A model generated the notes under the pieces. That model did not search any database. It saw nothing but the letters and a program-made list of their open reading frames with translations, and had not been told where the DNA came from. Positions 1-10,700 of a stretch of 64,000 nucleotides of DNA are shown piece by piece. This DNA is from Fistulifera solaris (taxonomy: Eukaryota > Bacillariophyta > Bacillariophyceae > Naviculales > Stauroneidaceae): assembly GCA_030295235.1 (NCBI GenBank), contig AP026157.1, positions 1 through 64,000 on the forward strand, in the 5' to 3' direction. The position numbers were made by a program, and so were the translations under genes. The stretch's first letter is position 1; each line of letters starts with the position of its first letter.

Positions 1-419
1 CCTAACCCTAACCCTAACCCTAACCCTAACCCTAACCCTCATAACCCCAACCCCAACCCTAACCCTAACCCCAACCCCAACCCTAACCCCTAACCCTAAC
101 CCTAACCCTAACCCTAACCCCAACCCCAACCCTAACCCCAACCCCAACCCCAACCCTAACCCTAACCCTAACCCCAACCCTAACCCTAACCCCAACCCCA
201 ACCCTAACCCCAACCCTAACCCTAACCCTAACCCTAACCCTAACCCTAACCCTAACCCTAACCCCAACCCTAACCCTAACCCCAACCCCAACCCTAACCC
301 TAACCCTAACCTAACCTAACCTAACCCTAACCCTAACCCTAACCCCAACCCTAACCCGAACCCGAACCCTAACCCGAACCCGAACCCTAACCCTAACCCT
401 AACCCTAACCCTAACCCAT
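1..419. repeat. Telomeric repeat tract, left chromosome end
   Basis: The window begins with CCCTAA repeats, the C-rich strand reading inward, so this is a true left chromosome end with TTAGGG on the opposite strand. The tract is not uniform: CCCCAA variants are interspersed throughout, occasional units are shortened (CCTAA near 310-325), and CCCGAA variants cluster near the inner end at about 355-390. It ends near 419, where unique sequence begins. Any reading frame across the tract (a Val-Arg repeat) is meaningless. Confidence 0.97.
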
Positions 420-1071
420 AACGATAAACGGAGCTCAAAAATTTGGCGAAAGAACGAAATGTCGGTAGTCGAACATTGTCGCTCGAAAGAATATTGATTC
501 ATGACTGAAAGTGCAGTCGTGGACAAGGTGATACACTTGGAACTATAGTGGGTGCTGTCACTATTTTTAACATCAGACGGAAATTCTGCAATATTGGGTT
601 CATTGTCTTTTTCGCAATCAACGAAGCTCTAGATCTCTAGACCTAGATCCTATAACATCCATCATTAAATTACTCCGTATTTGTTTATCGCTTATTATCA
701 TCGTTACTCCTTTGTCCTTACCGGTAGTACGGTTTTGAATGTCGTACAGGCACTAACAACAGTCTTTTGTTTATAGTCTACTCAAAAACTCGCGTCAAAA
801 ACGACAAGGGGAAACGGTGAACGAATGAACGAATGAACGAATGAATGAAGGAATCTAGCGACGAATCTTCATGTTTATTCGAGTTTAGCTAATCCTGATA
901 CAAGTAGGGCAGTGTACAGTCAATTACTTGTCAATCGTTCATCGACACGTGTGACGAATCTTCCGATGGCATCTGGATAGAAAAATAAATGAAGGATTTT
1001 CCGCCCGTCTCATTTTTTCTCCAACGACAGCTGTCGTGAGAAGTTTTCGGCACTTATTGATTTCAAGAATA
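420..1071. other. Subtelomeric gene-free stretch
   Basis: No convincing coding sequence is seen between the telomere tract and the first gene. The only simple structure is a short ACGAATGA-type repeat at about 820-850. It probably contains the promoter and 5' leader of the downstream 5'-nucleotidase gene, but I recognise no specific element. Confidence 0.6.
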
Positions 1072-3257
1072 ATGATGATGTTTCGCTCGGCAACTCTTTT
1101 CGCACTCTCTTGTGCAACAACATTTGCGCAATTCACTTTGGATATCTTGCACGTGAATGATCATCATTCACATTTGGCGCAAGAGACCTTTGAAATCGAT
1201 GCTGCATCGTTGCCGGAAGGTGTCGTGCTTCCCGCCGAAGCCGAAGCTGTGGCTGTGACTTATGGAGGCTTCCCACGGCTGGTGTCGTACATTCAGCAAG
1301 TGCAGAATGCTTCTACGGCAGATGCATTAATCAAACTGCACGCGGGTGATGCTATTACCGGAACTTTGTATTATTCATTGTACAAGGGAGAAGCGGATGC
1401 CGAAATGATGAACTATGTTTGTTTTGATGCGTTTACACTCGGAAATCACGAGTTTGATGATGGAGATGCTTCGCTAGCTACCTTTATTGGATATGTAAGT
1501 TTATGTTGACCGTCTCGTGTTTTTGAAAGTTGACAGATTCGCCGTTGCTTTTTCTCGTTCGGATTTTACACAAGAAATCTAACAACTCTTGTCTTCCTTA
1601 TTACCATTTGAACAGCTGCAAAACATTGAAAATACGACCTGCGAAACGCCAACGTCCGTCTTGTCGGCCAATCTGCAACTGGTGCCGATTCGCCACTCCA
1701 AGGCCTCGTGGCGCCGTACACCATTTATGAAGTTGGTGAAGAGCAAGTTGGAATCATTTCCATTACGACAAGCATCACCATGACATCGTCGAGTCCGGAT
1801 GAAGGAACAGTTGTGACGGACGAACGAACCTCTGCCGAAGAAGCCGTTGCTGAACTAACAGGCATGGGTGTCAACAAAATCATTCTTTGACTCACATCGG
1901 CTATACCGACGGTTTATCGACGGATGACTTTGATCTCGCTGCTATCGACGGTGTCGATATCATTGTGGGCGGTCACAGTCACAGTCTGTTGGCGGATCCG
2001 ACCGAAGTCGCCATGCTCGGTGACGTGGATGGACCGTACCCAACCGCTCAAGTGCGCGAAACGGACAATGGACAAGTGTGTATTGTTCAAGCATGGGAAT
2101 ACGGTCATGGAATCGGTGTTCTGTCGGTTGAATTCGACGATACCGGTGTTGTGACATCGTGCACGGGAAGTCCTCGTTTCCCGTTTGACGCGTCGACGTA
2201 CGAACCGGTTCTCGATGCTGACTCGACGAGTTCCCTGACTGCCTATCTCGAGAGCTTAAATGTGTTTGTTGCTGTGGATCCTCACCCCGAAACAGCGGCT
2301 GCTCTGGAAGTGTACTTGGCCGGTGTGGAAGACTTTGGAAACGTTACGTTGGCCACGGTCCCTGAACCTGGCATCTGCTACGAGCGTGTCCCCGGTGATG
2401 GTCGATCACAGATTTGCACATCGGAACAAACAATTGCGCAAGGAGGCGGTGCGTGCAACTTGGTGGCGCAAGCATTTTTGGATCAAGTTCCGTCGGCCGA
2501 CATTGCTATTCAAAATGCAGGTGGATGTCGTACCGATATCTTCCCGGGTGACTTCAAAGTTGTCGATGCGGTAAACATGTTGCCTTTTGCCAACACCATG
2601 GTGACTTTGGAAGTGACAGGAGCCGAAATCGAGCTTGTTTTGAATCAAGCTATCAACGCAAGCGCACTGAGTGGCATTTCGACCGGCGCGTATCCTTATG
2701 CAGCCGGCATTCGCTTCGATGTGGACGTGACGCAAGGTTATCCCAACTTTGTTTCGAATCTCGAAGTAAATATCAAGCTGGCATCCGATACATGGGAGCC
2801 GATTGATCCAGAAGCGACGTACACCGTAGTAACGAATTCTTTCATTGCCACCGGACAAGATAACTATTTGACATTTGGCGAAATCTCGGAGGATTTGGTG
2901 ACAGATCAGTTCCTCGAATATTCCCAAGTCTTTATCGAATACGCCACAAAGATGCAAGTCTTGGAAGATCCGCCTCTCGAAACGTACTCCACCCAGTCCT
3001 TTATCGGTGCAAACATGACAGACGGCGAAGACGAGTCTCCAGTTGATGCTCCGGTCGAAGCCCCGACGTCTGCTGAAACTGAAACTCCCGGAGCCACGCA
3101 AGTCCCAGCTAGTTCGCCCGTCGAAATGCCAGCTGAAACGCCCGTCGAGTCTCCCGTTGCAAGTCCAGTAGCAGCCCCAACAAGTTCGTCTATTTCTCTT
3201 TCAAGCGGATTGTTGATCTCTATTTTGGTTGGAGCAGTTGCGTGGGGTTCTATGTAG
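1072..3257 (+). CDS. 5'-nucleotidase/UshA-type metallophosphoesterase, GPI-like tail
   Basis: This encodes a secreted nucleotidase of the UshA/CD73 family, which removes phosphate from extracellular nucleotides. An ATG at 1072 gives a signal peptide (MMMFRSATLFALSC), then the metal-binding motif DILHVNDHHSH, a GNHEFD motif, and GGHSHSLL further on. The C-terminal 5'-nucleotidase domain includes IAIQNAGGCRTDI. A Pro/Ala/Glu/Ser stalk with repeated SPV and APT words follows, then a terminal hydrophobic segment with no cytoplasmic tail, as in GPI-anchored relatives. One GT-AG intron is likely at 1495-1615. Two one-base losses break the frame, near 1685 (the LVPDSPLQG region) and near 1885 (before THIGYTDG). 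Both sides are conserved, so I read one gene with indels, not separate ORFs. It may serve phosphate scavenging. Confidence 0.85.
1495..1615 (+). other. Intron in the 5'-nucleotidase gene
   Basis: GTAAGT donor after a GGA TAT codon pair and an AACAG acceptor before CTGCAAAAC. Removal joins the GNHEFD-containing exon to the LQNIENTTC exon in frame. It is 121 nt long. Confidence 0.75.
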
Positions 3258-3340
3258 AAATGGTTAAGAGAAGGCTTGTTAAAGAATGGTAAAAATAGCA
3301 TTTAATCAATAGCACACTATACGTACTTGTAGCATCCAAC

Positions 3341-4219
3341 TTAATGAGCTAGAAACTCATCTAAGGTAGCACGCTGACGTGAGGGCATCTCGGATCCGTT
3401 GGGTTCATCAAAGATCCAGACCGTGGTACCTCGCAAAGCACAGGCAGGAAATTCCGCTGGAGTTACTTGCTCATCATCGACAGCAAGACGCATTGCTGAC
3501 GCTTTTCCTTTCGGATATTTATCGCTTTTCCCCGCAGCGGAAACCACCGACTGTTTCGCACGTTGCATGACAGGCAGCGTCAAAGAGATACTGGGCGGCG
3601 ATTTCATTTCAACACCAATGGCCCACTTCGACGCTTCATTAATTTCGTCTCGGCCCGGATACAAAGATCCAATGTGCCCGTCGTCACCAACGCCGATCAA
3701 ACACAGATCGAAAACGGGAAAGCCATCGGCGTCTCTCGGCAACACACTCGCCGGAATGGCTTCTAGCTTTGCTTGATAAGCTGACGCCTCAGCCTGAGCA
3801 TCTGCCGTGCCGTCAAGAGTCACCACGTTCGTCAAACCCCAGCGGTCTAAAAACATGTTGCGTGCTTTTGCGTGAATTGCACTCGACAAATCGTCGTTCG
3901 GGACGCATTTATGATTGACGTACGCCAGCGTTGTTTTCGAGACCCAATCCCCTTTCGGTTCCAGACTGCTCAACACAGTCAAGACGGATCCTCCAGGAAT
4001 CGCTAGTGCAAAGCTCCCTTTCTCCGCGATAGCTTTGTTTGCCGCGTCTTCCACAATCGAATGAACCGCATTCGAAACGTCCTGTTCGGTAGGAAGAATC
4101 CAAACGTCTTTGGCGGATGAAAGATCCAGCGCAAAAGGAGGACGAATTAATGACGGAACGTTTCTCACATATCCTTGCGTTATTGCGAAGCTCGTCCCCG
4201 CGAGCAAAATTAAACGCAT
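3341..4219 (-). CDS. 6-phosphogluconolactonase
   Basis: This 292-residue protein belongs to the 6-phosphogluconolactonase (PGL/DevB, NagB-like fold) family, which hydrolyses 6-phosphoglucono-lactone in the oxidative pentose phosphate pathway. Visible family signatures include the early ALAIPGGSVLTVLSSL segment, the central DLCLIGVGDDGHIGSLYPG motif, and the SISLTLPVMQRAK region. The frame is intact with no apparent intron. The first 16 residues (MRLILLAGTSFAITQG) look like a signal peptide, so the enzyme may enter the secretory system or plastid instead of staying cytosolic. I see no clear plastid-cleavage Phe motif, so final location is open. It lies tail to tail with the 5'-nucleotidase gene, about 80 bp apart. 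Confidence 0.9.
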   Translation of the reverse strand: MRLILLAGTSFAITQGYVRNVPSLIRPPFALDLSSAKDVWILPTEQDVSNAVHSIVEDAANKAIAEKGSFALAIPGGSVLTVLSSLEPKGDWVSKTTLAYVNHKCVPNDDLSSAIHAKARNMFLDRWGLTNVVTLDGTADAQAEASAYQAKLEAIPASVLPRDADGFPVFDLCLIGVGDDGHIGSLYPGRDEINEASKWAIGVEMKSPPSISLTLPVMQRAKQSVVSAAGKSDKYPKGKASAMRLAVDDEQVTPAEFPACALRGTTVWIFDEPNGSEMPSRQRATLDEFLAH

Positions 4220-4999
4220 ATTACGATGTTGATTATTTTAAACAGAAAAGGATGACGAAGAATAGATTCAACAATCGTTTGTTGATCTTATGAAGTTTGG
4301 TTGAAACGAAGGACTGCTTTTTCTCGTGCGTGTTGCGAAAATTAGGTGCGTTTCGTTTTCGTCGCTAGGTCGATCCGGACCGACGACGGACGATCGTCAC
4401 CTCATGAGTCAAGAGTCAAGAAGAGTCGTCGTCGTCATGTATGATTGTTGCTGGCGCCTCTTGCTGCTTGTTGGCGCCTTGTGGCGGAAAAGTGACATAG
4501 CATTCTACCTTCTGTGAGTAACTAGAAGATATCTCATAATCTAGGTCAAACTTTAGGTCAGCGTCATTAGCGTACCGTATTTCTGGAGGAAATCTGTGTA
4601 CGATCCAGAAATTCTGGATACCAGTACTATTTATTGCAGTATGTTTGGTCATACGGAAAATCTGCGTGAGCTCCTGAAATTTTGGATAGGGTGCATTCTG
4701 GGGTGCATTTGGTCAAACAGAAAAACTGCTTTTATTCCAGAATTTCTGGATACTCCCTACTATAATGTATATCGTCATACAGAAAATCTGAGTAAATTCC
4801 AGAAAATCTGGATAAGATGTATTTGGTCAAACAGAAAGTCTGCGAGTCTTGCAGAAATTCTGGAAACTGTGTATCAATCGGTGTGTTTCGTCATAGAGGT
4901 TAGAACTATAAATAGAAAGTGCGGACTATGATCTTGATATTACCTAATATTATTGGTTTACTAATGACATATTCAGAAAGCATGAAATGACATGATGTT
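4220..4999. other. Intergenic region with palindromic repeats
   Basis: The 5' part (4220-4560) is unique sequence with a run of CGTCGT near 4425 and a GGCGCC...GGCGGAAAAGTGA word near 4475-4494 that recurs near 60040 and 61275. The rest is mostly the palindromic array listed separately. No gene is supported; ORFs here are short and repeat-derived. Confidence 0.6.
4575..4880. repeat. Array of imperfect CCAGAAATTCTGG palindromes (locus 1)
   Basis: Several copies of CCAGAAATTCTGG or its variants (CCAGAATTTCTGG, CCAGAAAATCTGG) are interspersed with a GGTCAnACAGAAAnTCTGC half-element. Spacing is irregular at roughly 40-60 bp. The same words recur at 12.6-13.3 kb, 39.4 kb and 60.2-60.75 kb. Confidence 0.8.
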
Positions 5000-6629
5000 C
5001 TACGCCAAACGCGACTTTTTCGACGCCTTAGTCATGGGATTCCGACGCAGGGACGCGCGTGATGATTCGGATTCCTCCGACAGACGTAATGGAGCAACAC
5101 CTTCGTCAAGAGAAAAACTTTCAATTAAATCACACAGCAAATCGGTATGTTGCGACAAGACTAAGGCAGTGCGCTGGTAGTCTTTTGATGCATTCTCAAA
5201 CAGAATTGTCGCGACAAGTTGTTGACGGACCAATACAGACTCTTTTAGCAATCGCGCTGATCCATTGTACAGACGATTGAGCGAATATAGGTTGTTGATG
5301 ACCGAGCCATCGGAGCACCTTTTGCCCAAGCTATTCAGCACCATAATATTGTGGTTGCGCAAAAGCAATCCCTTCAACCACAAATAATCGGGATCGGTAA
5401 TTGGATAGTCCTTCACGACGAATGTCTCCAGTCCTTGGTGCTCTTCCATCGCTTTAAAAAGTATGTGCGATTGAGGACTCCAATCAAAGCAACAAAGCTC
5501 AAATTCACTCAACTTCAAAAACATCAAGTTCGAATTCCCTTGAATCACAGCCATAAGTGCGTTTGTAATTGCTGCTGCTTTTTCTTCTACGACTTTTTCG
5601 TCACAATAAAGGGAAATTTTCAATCTTTCAAAATGGCCCAATGCAGCGAGTCGCTGAAGAAAGGCAAGTAGAAGCTTATCCCAGTTGTTGTTGTAGCCAT
5701 CGTCATCGCTGGAATCAAAGTTTATTTTGATGTCGAGAATTTTAGAAACAACTTGCAAATCCTGGAAATCGCTTTCTTCGAAATACCCCGGATCCAGCTC
5801 GTACACCAACGCTTTTGTCTTGGCAGAGAAGGCAAGCAGAGCGACGCTGGGATCCAGCATAGGTAATGTAAGCTTTTCGAACCAGGTTTCAATTTGGAAG
5901 AGTCGCTTCAGATTTTTATTGCTCAGGGGCGTCCAATCCTCATCAGAATAATCGACGTCGAGACAAAGCGAGCCAAAGATCTTCTCTCGGGTCTCCAATG
6001 CCTTTACAAAGGCAGTCCCGCCGTCCTGAAATTCAAAACATGCATATCCATTACTCGACTGACCTAATGTCAAGTCAACTGAATACGGCCGTGTTGCCAA
6101 CACGATTGACTGCTCGGCGCTCCACTCTCCTGCTGTGAATGCATATTGTCGCCCTGGAGTTGCATCCATGAGACACGCAATCTCCTCTGGGTTAAGGATC
6201 TTTGCGAAGTCACAGTCGCAATGAGAAAGAAGGTTGTCGAGATCGATTTCAACATGAACCATTTGTTCTCCGGAGAAACTAAGTAGCCCGAAAAAGGAAG
6301 CAGTCTTTAATATTTCGGAGTCTCGTGCAGTGCCTCCATAAAAACTGTAAATTGCGCCGCTAAATCGAACATACGCAGTAAACTGTGAAGGAGATGTTGA
6401 ACCCATAACGGTAATTGTGTTTTTCATGTTTGCGGATCAAAATCGCCGTGCCGTTATCCCGCCAAATGACCATGTCGTTGAGACTATCCCAGTCGATTTC
6501 TTCAAGATTTGCTGGCTCACGGGTTAGCTTGTAAACGGGTAAATGAGTATCGTATCCGTGCGGTCGACATTCCTCTTGCTCTTCAGTCAATAGAGCATCC
6601 GGGATGAGTTCTAGTAGCGGCGTCGTCAT
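5000..6629 (-). CDS. RNI/LRR-like family protein (lineage family, function unknown)
   Basis: This is about 540 residues, starting at MTTPLLELIPDALL and ending in a basic tail. I do not recognise a named family. It is clearly paralogous to the partial gene at 62900-64000: both share SAEQS, GGTAFVKALETR / QGTAFVSVLETR, LQRLFQI, a run of Leu-rich repeats resembling ribonuclease-inhibitor repeats, the NxxVMN motif after RNHN, YSLNRLYNGS and QRTALVLSQHTDLLC. A protein-binding scaffold is the likely role by analogy. One extra A in a run of five near 6425-6430 puts the first 67 residues out of frame with the rest; removing it joins them. No intron is evident. Confidence 0.6.
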
Positions 6630-7706
6630 TATGATAATATTCGAACTGTATTTGATTGATATTTTAAGATGAAAAGAGCATCAAAGGTTTGATGTTCGGT
6701 TTTCTTGAGAGTATCGCCTAAAGACTATCGCAAGCGCATTGTTGTCGACTCCCACTGTGCGTTATTCTTCGTTTGTATCTTTGTGCGCGGAAAACGGAAC
6801 CAACCACCGACCGTGTCGCAGCAAGACTGATAATAGTCTTTTAGTACTCATGGACCCGGATTTAGGTGAGTTCGACATCATCCATTTGTCGGGTATTTGT
6901 ATCGCCGGAATGCCTTTTAAATCTCTTGCCAACATTAACCATTTGCAATCATAAGCGAATTTCAGATCAAATCGAAAACAGAGTGTAGAAAACACAGAAG
7001 ATACGACGCTTGGAAAGTCTACGCCAAAATCACGTAGACTTGGTAGGAATTTTATCGATCTAGACGGCAGCTGTCGCATTCGACCTTTTCGATTCTTGAG
7101 TTCAACAGCGATAAAACTTATCATACATTTATAAAAACAGGTTCATAAACTATTTTATAAACTAGAGTTAACACCGGTGCGCAATGCGAGCACAAAGATG
7201 AAAAGGAAGAGATGGAATTTAAAATTAACAGAGGCAAACCCTGAACCAGAGTACAGACAACGCAAGCCGCAAGCTGGCGCTTTACGAGGTACACCATTTC
7301 GTATACTAATTAGTCGAGGAACATGGTTTGGCAATTTGGAAATGACCTTACAAGATACTTAAGGGCTTTTATCCACAACGGATTCACTCTCTACAATCCA
7401 AGTTATACAAGTCATTCAAGACATAAGGCGGCCGTGTCGTGTGACCGCCGAGTATGACACCGCATGCGTTGAAGAACGAAGAAGCACGAGCTAAAGCTGG
7501 ATTGCAAAGCACCAGCGCCGCAACGGCATCAACAGAACTTCTGTTTCTTCTGAAAGCATTTGCATGAATTGTTTCGTCACAACAGCTTTTCTTGTTGTTC
7601 GAGCATACGCGCGCAAAAAAAGTATATTCCTTTCATCGATTGACATTCTTTGAGAGCCGGAAACGTTCCTCGTGAGAGCTTGCGAGCAGAGAAGACGTTT
7701 ATCGCC
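6630..7706. other. Intergenic, no supported gene
   Basis: Short ORFs occur on both strands (for example about 120 codons on the minus strand at 6762-7124) but none shows recognisable motifs, a partner exon or a convincing start. This region probably contains divergent promoters for the RNI-like gene and the P5B ATPase. Confidence 0.5.
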
Positions 7707-10700
7707 ATGAATCGTTTTTTCTTTGTTGCTGCTGGTCATTGTAGGGTCGACGACATGCCAAGCGGCTTCTTGGAGCGATTTCTTTGACTATGCATGGATT
7801 TATCATCCCAAGTATTCAGTCGAACGTAATCTTGGCTTCGGTAAGAACAAAGAGGCTGTGTTTTTCAAGTGTTTTTATTGTTATTTTTACTCAATGCTTT
7901 TTTCTCTTCTGCTGCGTTGTCAAGGTGACTTCGCGGAAAGCCCGCCCGAGTCTTGCCCTGCAACGACTACGTGCGCTCCTGTTTGTGTCGCGAATGCAAC
8001 AGACTGCCCGACGCAGTGCGAGGAAGGCGAAGAGCTTTGCAGTGACGGAAGTTGCAAGCCGGCTTGTTTGGGTGACGAAGAAACTCTGTGTGGGGAAGAC
8101 GCCGAGCGTTGCACTACGTTGCCGATCACCTGCAAGCGAGAAATCGACTTCTATGATTCCTGTAAGGAGAAGTACGCCGCGTTTTATGAAACGGAGGCGG
8201 TATGCATCGAAGCGCAGATCGATGAGATCCCTCTCCTCTCCTTTACCGACCCAGCGTTCATGTTCTGTTACTTTTGGATTTTGTGCGTTTCCCTCTTGAC
8301 ATTCTTGTGGTGCTTGTTCAACCAAAAGATCTTTCCGGTGGCGGGTTCGGAGGTAGCCATGAAAGAAGAAGGATGGTCGCAGACAGGATACAAGCGACAC
8401 TGGATCGGAATTATCATCCACGGAATGGTCATGACAACTCTTTGGGGCATTCAGTTCCTCTTGTTCTTATTGACGGTCTTTTATTACATGCAACAGGGCG
8501 CCATTAGCCGATGGGAACCAGTCTTTGAAGATGAAGTTCAAGTTTTGATTGCCTTTGAGTAAGTGCTATCGTCGTCTCGTTGTTCTTTACTCTACAATAC
8601 GCTAACGTTTCGAAATCAGAGTTGTTTGGTTCGTCGGCTTACTGTGGTCTTTTTGCTTATCGCTGGCCGCTGAGCGTGCAGAGTATCTTCCTACGCCGCT
8701 GTACTTTGGACCAAGCATCTTTTGTGGCGATAGTAGCAAGACAGAAACAAGTGGAAATCATTGACGAGTTCAAATTGAGTGAATCGATCATTCAAATGAT
8801 TGCCATGCCCATAAACAGCATCTTTTACTTCTTGTTTTCTTACCCTTATGTTCCGCCAGGCTACGACATCACTTACTGCGAAGTGGCGGTTGATAAAATG
8901 ACCGGAACCCGTCGTTTCTTTCATCGAATGTGTCGCTATGTTTACGACGAAGAAACGGCAATGTATTCTATCGGATATATGGATGTGGGCAAAACAATGG
9001 AGAACTTTCTAAAGCAGAGCCGTGGTTTGACGTCGGAAGAAGCAAAAAACGCCTTCATACGGTTGGTCTCAACGTGATTCCGATGGAAAAACCGACAATT
9101 TTCAAAAACATCTTTCAGGAGTTTTGCAAATTCTTCTATCTATATCAAACCTTCTTGGTTTGGACGTGGGCTCCTTATTGGTACTACTATATGGCAATAA
9201 CGCATTCAGTCGTTCGCATCACCGGCGGTGTTGTGGTTGGTATTTTCCAGTATATGAGCGATTCGGTCCTTTACCAAATCTCTCATGTCAAAGGAACGGT
9301 CAAGTAAGTACCCTGTAACTCAAACTTTGAGGCCAGAAAAGCTTCTAACGCTTGCCCTCCATGTGCCAGGGTCCTCCGCGATGGCAATCTAGCCTCCATT
9401 CCGGTCACTGATCTTGTCCCTGGCGATATCGTCGCCCTTGAACGCGGCTCTGTTTATTGTGATATGGTGATTGTGAAAGCGGAGCATTTGGTTGTCGATG
9501 AAAGTGCTCTCACTGGAGAAGCTACTCCGATTGCCAAGGTACCGATTGATTCATCTTTGCAAGGAGAAGCGTACAGCGCAAAGCATCACGCAATTTATAC
9601 GGTTTCTGCGGGCACAACGATCCTAGAATGCGGAGAAAATCACCAGGATTTCGGCTTGGTCCTGTCAACCGGTACATTTACGACAAAGGGCAAGTTGTTG
9701 AGCGATGTATTGTCTTATCAGCGCCACAAGTTCAAATTCGATGATGAAGTCAAAGTCGTTTTGTGCATCCTTTTGTTGCAAGGCATTTTCTTGGTCACAA
9801 TGGTCTTTCACTTTCTGCAAGACCAGGTAAGTGTCTTTAAACCGTCGTAGCAGTACTCTTTCTTTCGTTACTCACTTCAGTCTTGTATTGTCATCAACAC
9901 AGTTTGTTTATGCCTTCTTCTATGGGATTTTTGTGTTCGGGACGGTTATCCCGCCTCTCCTTCCGACTGTATTTGTTGTTTCGGTCGGAATTTCGGCACA
10001 TCGTCTTCGTCAGAAGCAAATCACATGCACATATTCCGAGGGGATTCTGATTGCCGGCAAAGTCAATTGCGCCTTCTTTGACAAAAGGGACGTTGACGCA
10101 AGCTGGTATGTCATATTTCGGAACCTGGAGCGAAGGAGAGATGAAGGAGCTCGTCAAAGTTGGCATGGCGGTTTGCCACAGCCTTCGGATGTCCAAAAAT
10201 GGTGAGTTGCTTGGTAATCACGTGGATCAAGCATCGTTCCGTAGTACAGGTGCCGAGCTCACGAAAGGAGAAAACATGGACATTAAGTTGGGAGGAAAAA
10301 GCTACACGATCTTGAAGCAGAACGAATTCGATAATCATCGCGTTACGCAAAGTGTTGTCGTCCAGGACGAGACCGGGACGAAGCTTGCTTTTGTCAAAGG
10401 CAGTCCTGAATCAATCCGCGCTCTTTGTGACGGCAAAACAATCCCTAAAACTTTTGACGGCACTCTTCGTTCTGGCGCTAAGCTTGGTATTTATCAGCTT
10501 GCATTGGCATCCAAGAAACTCGACCCCAGTACAGACGTAAGCGTGCTCACTCGCGACGACCTTGAAAGCTCCTTAGGTTTCTGTGGATTCATCCATTTTC
10601 AGAACAAGATCAAAAGCGACACCGGCAAGGTGATCAAAGAGCTCCAGGGTGGAGATGTTTCGGTGTCGATGATCACTGGCGATAACGTTCTTACAGGTAT

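Noticed and set aside
311-526. Minus-strand frame of Val-Arg repeats
   Set aside because: It is translated telomere repeat, not a gene.
2406-3101. 231-codon minus-strand ORF
   Set aside because: Antisense to the conserved C-terminal domain of the 5'-nucleotidase and lacks any motif.
6762-7124. 120-codon minus-strand ORF
   Set aside because: No motif, no paralogue in the window and no exon partner; cannot be separated from chance.
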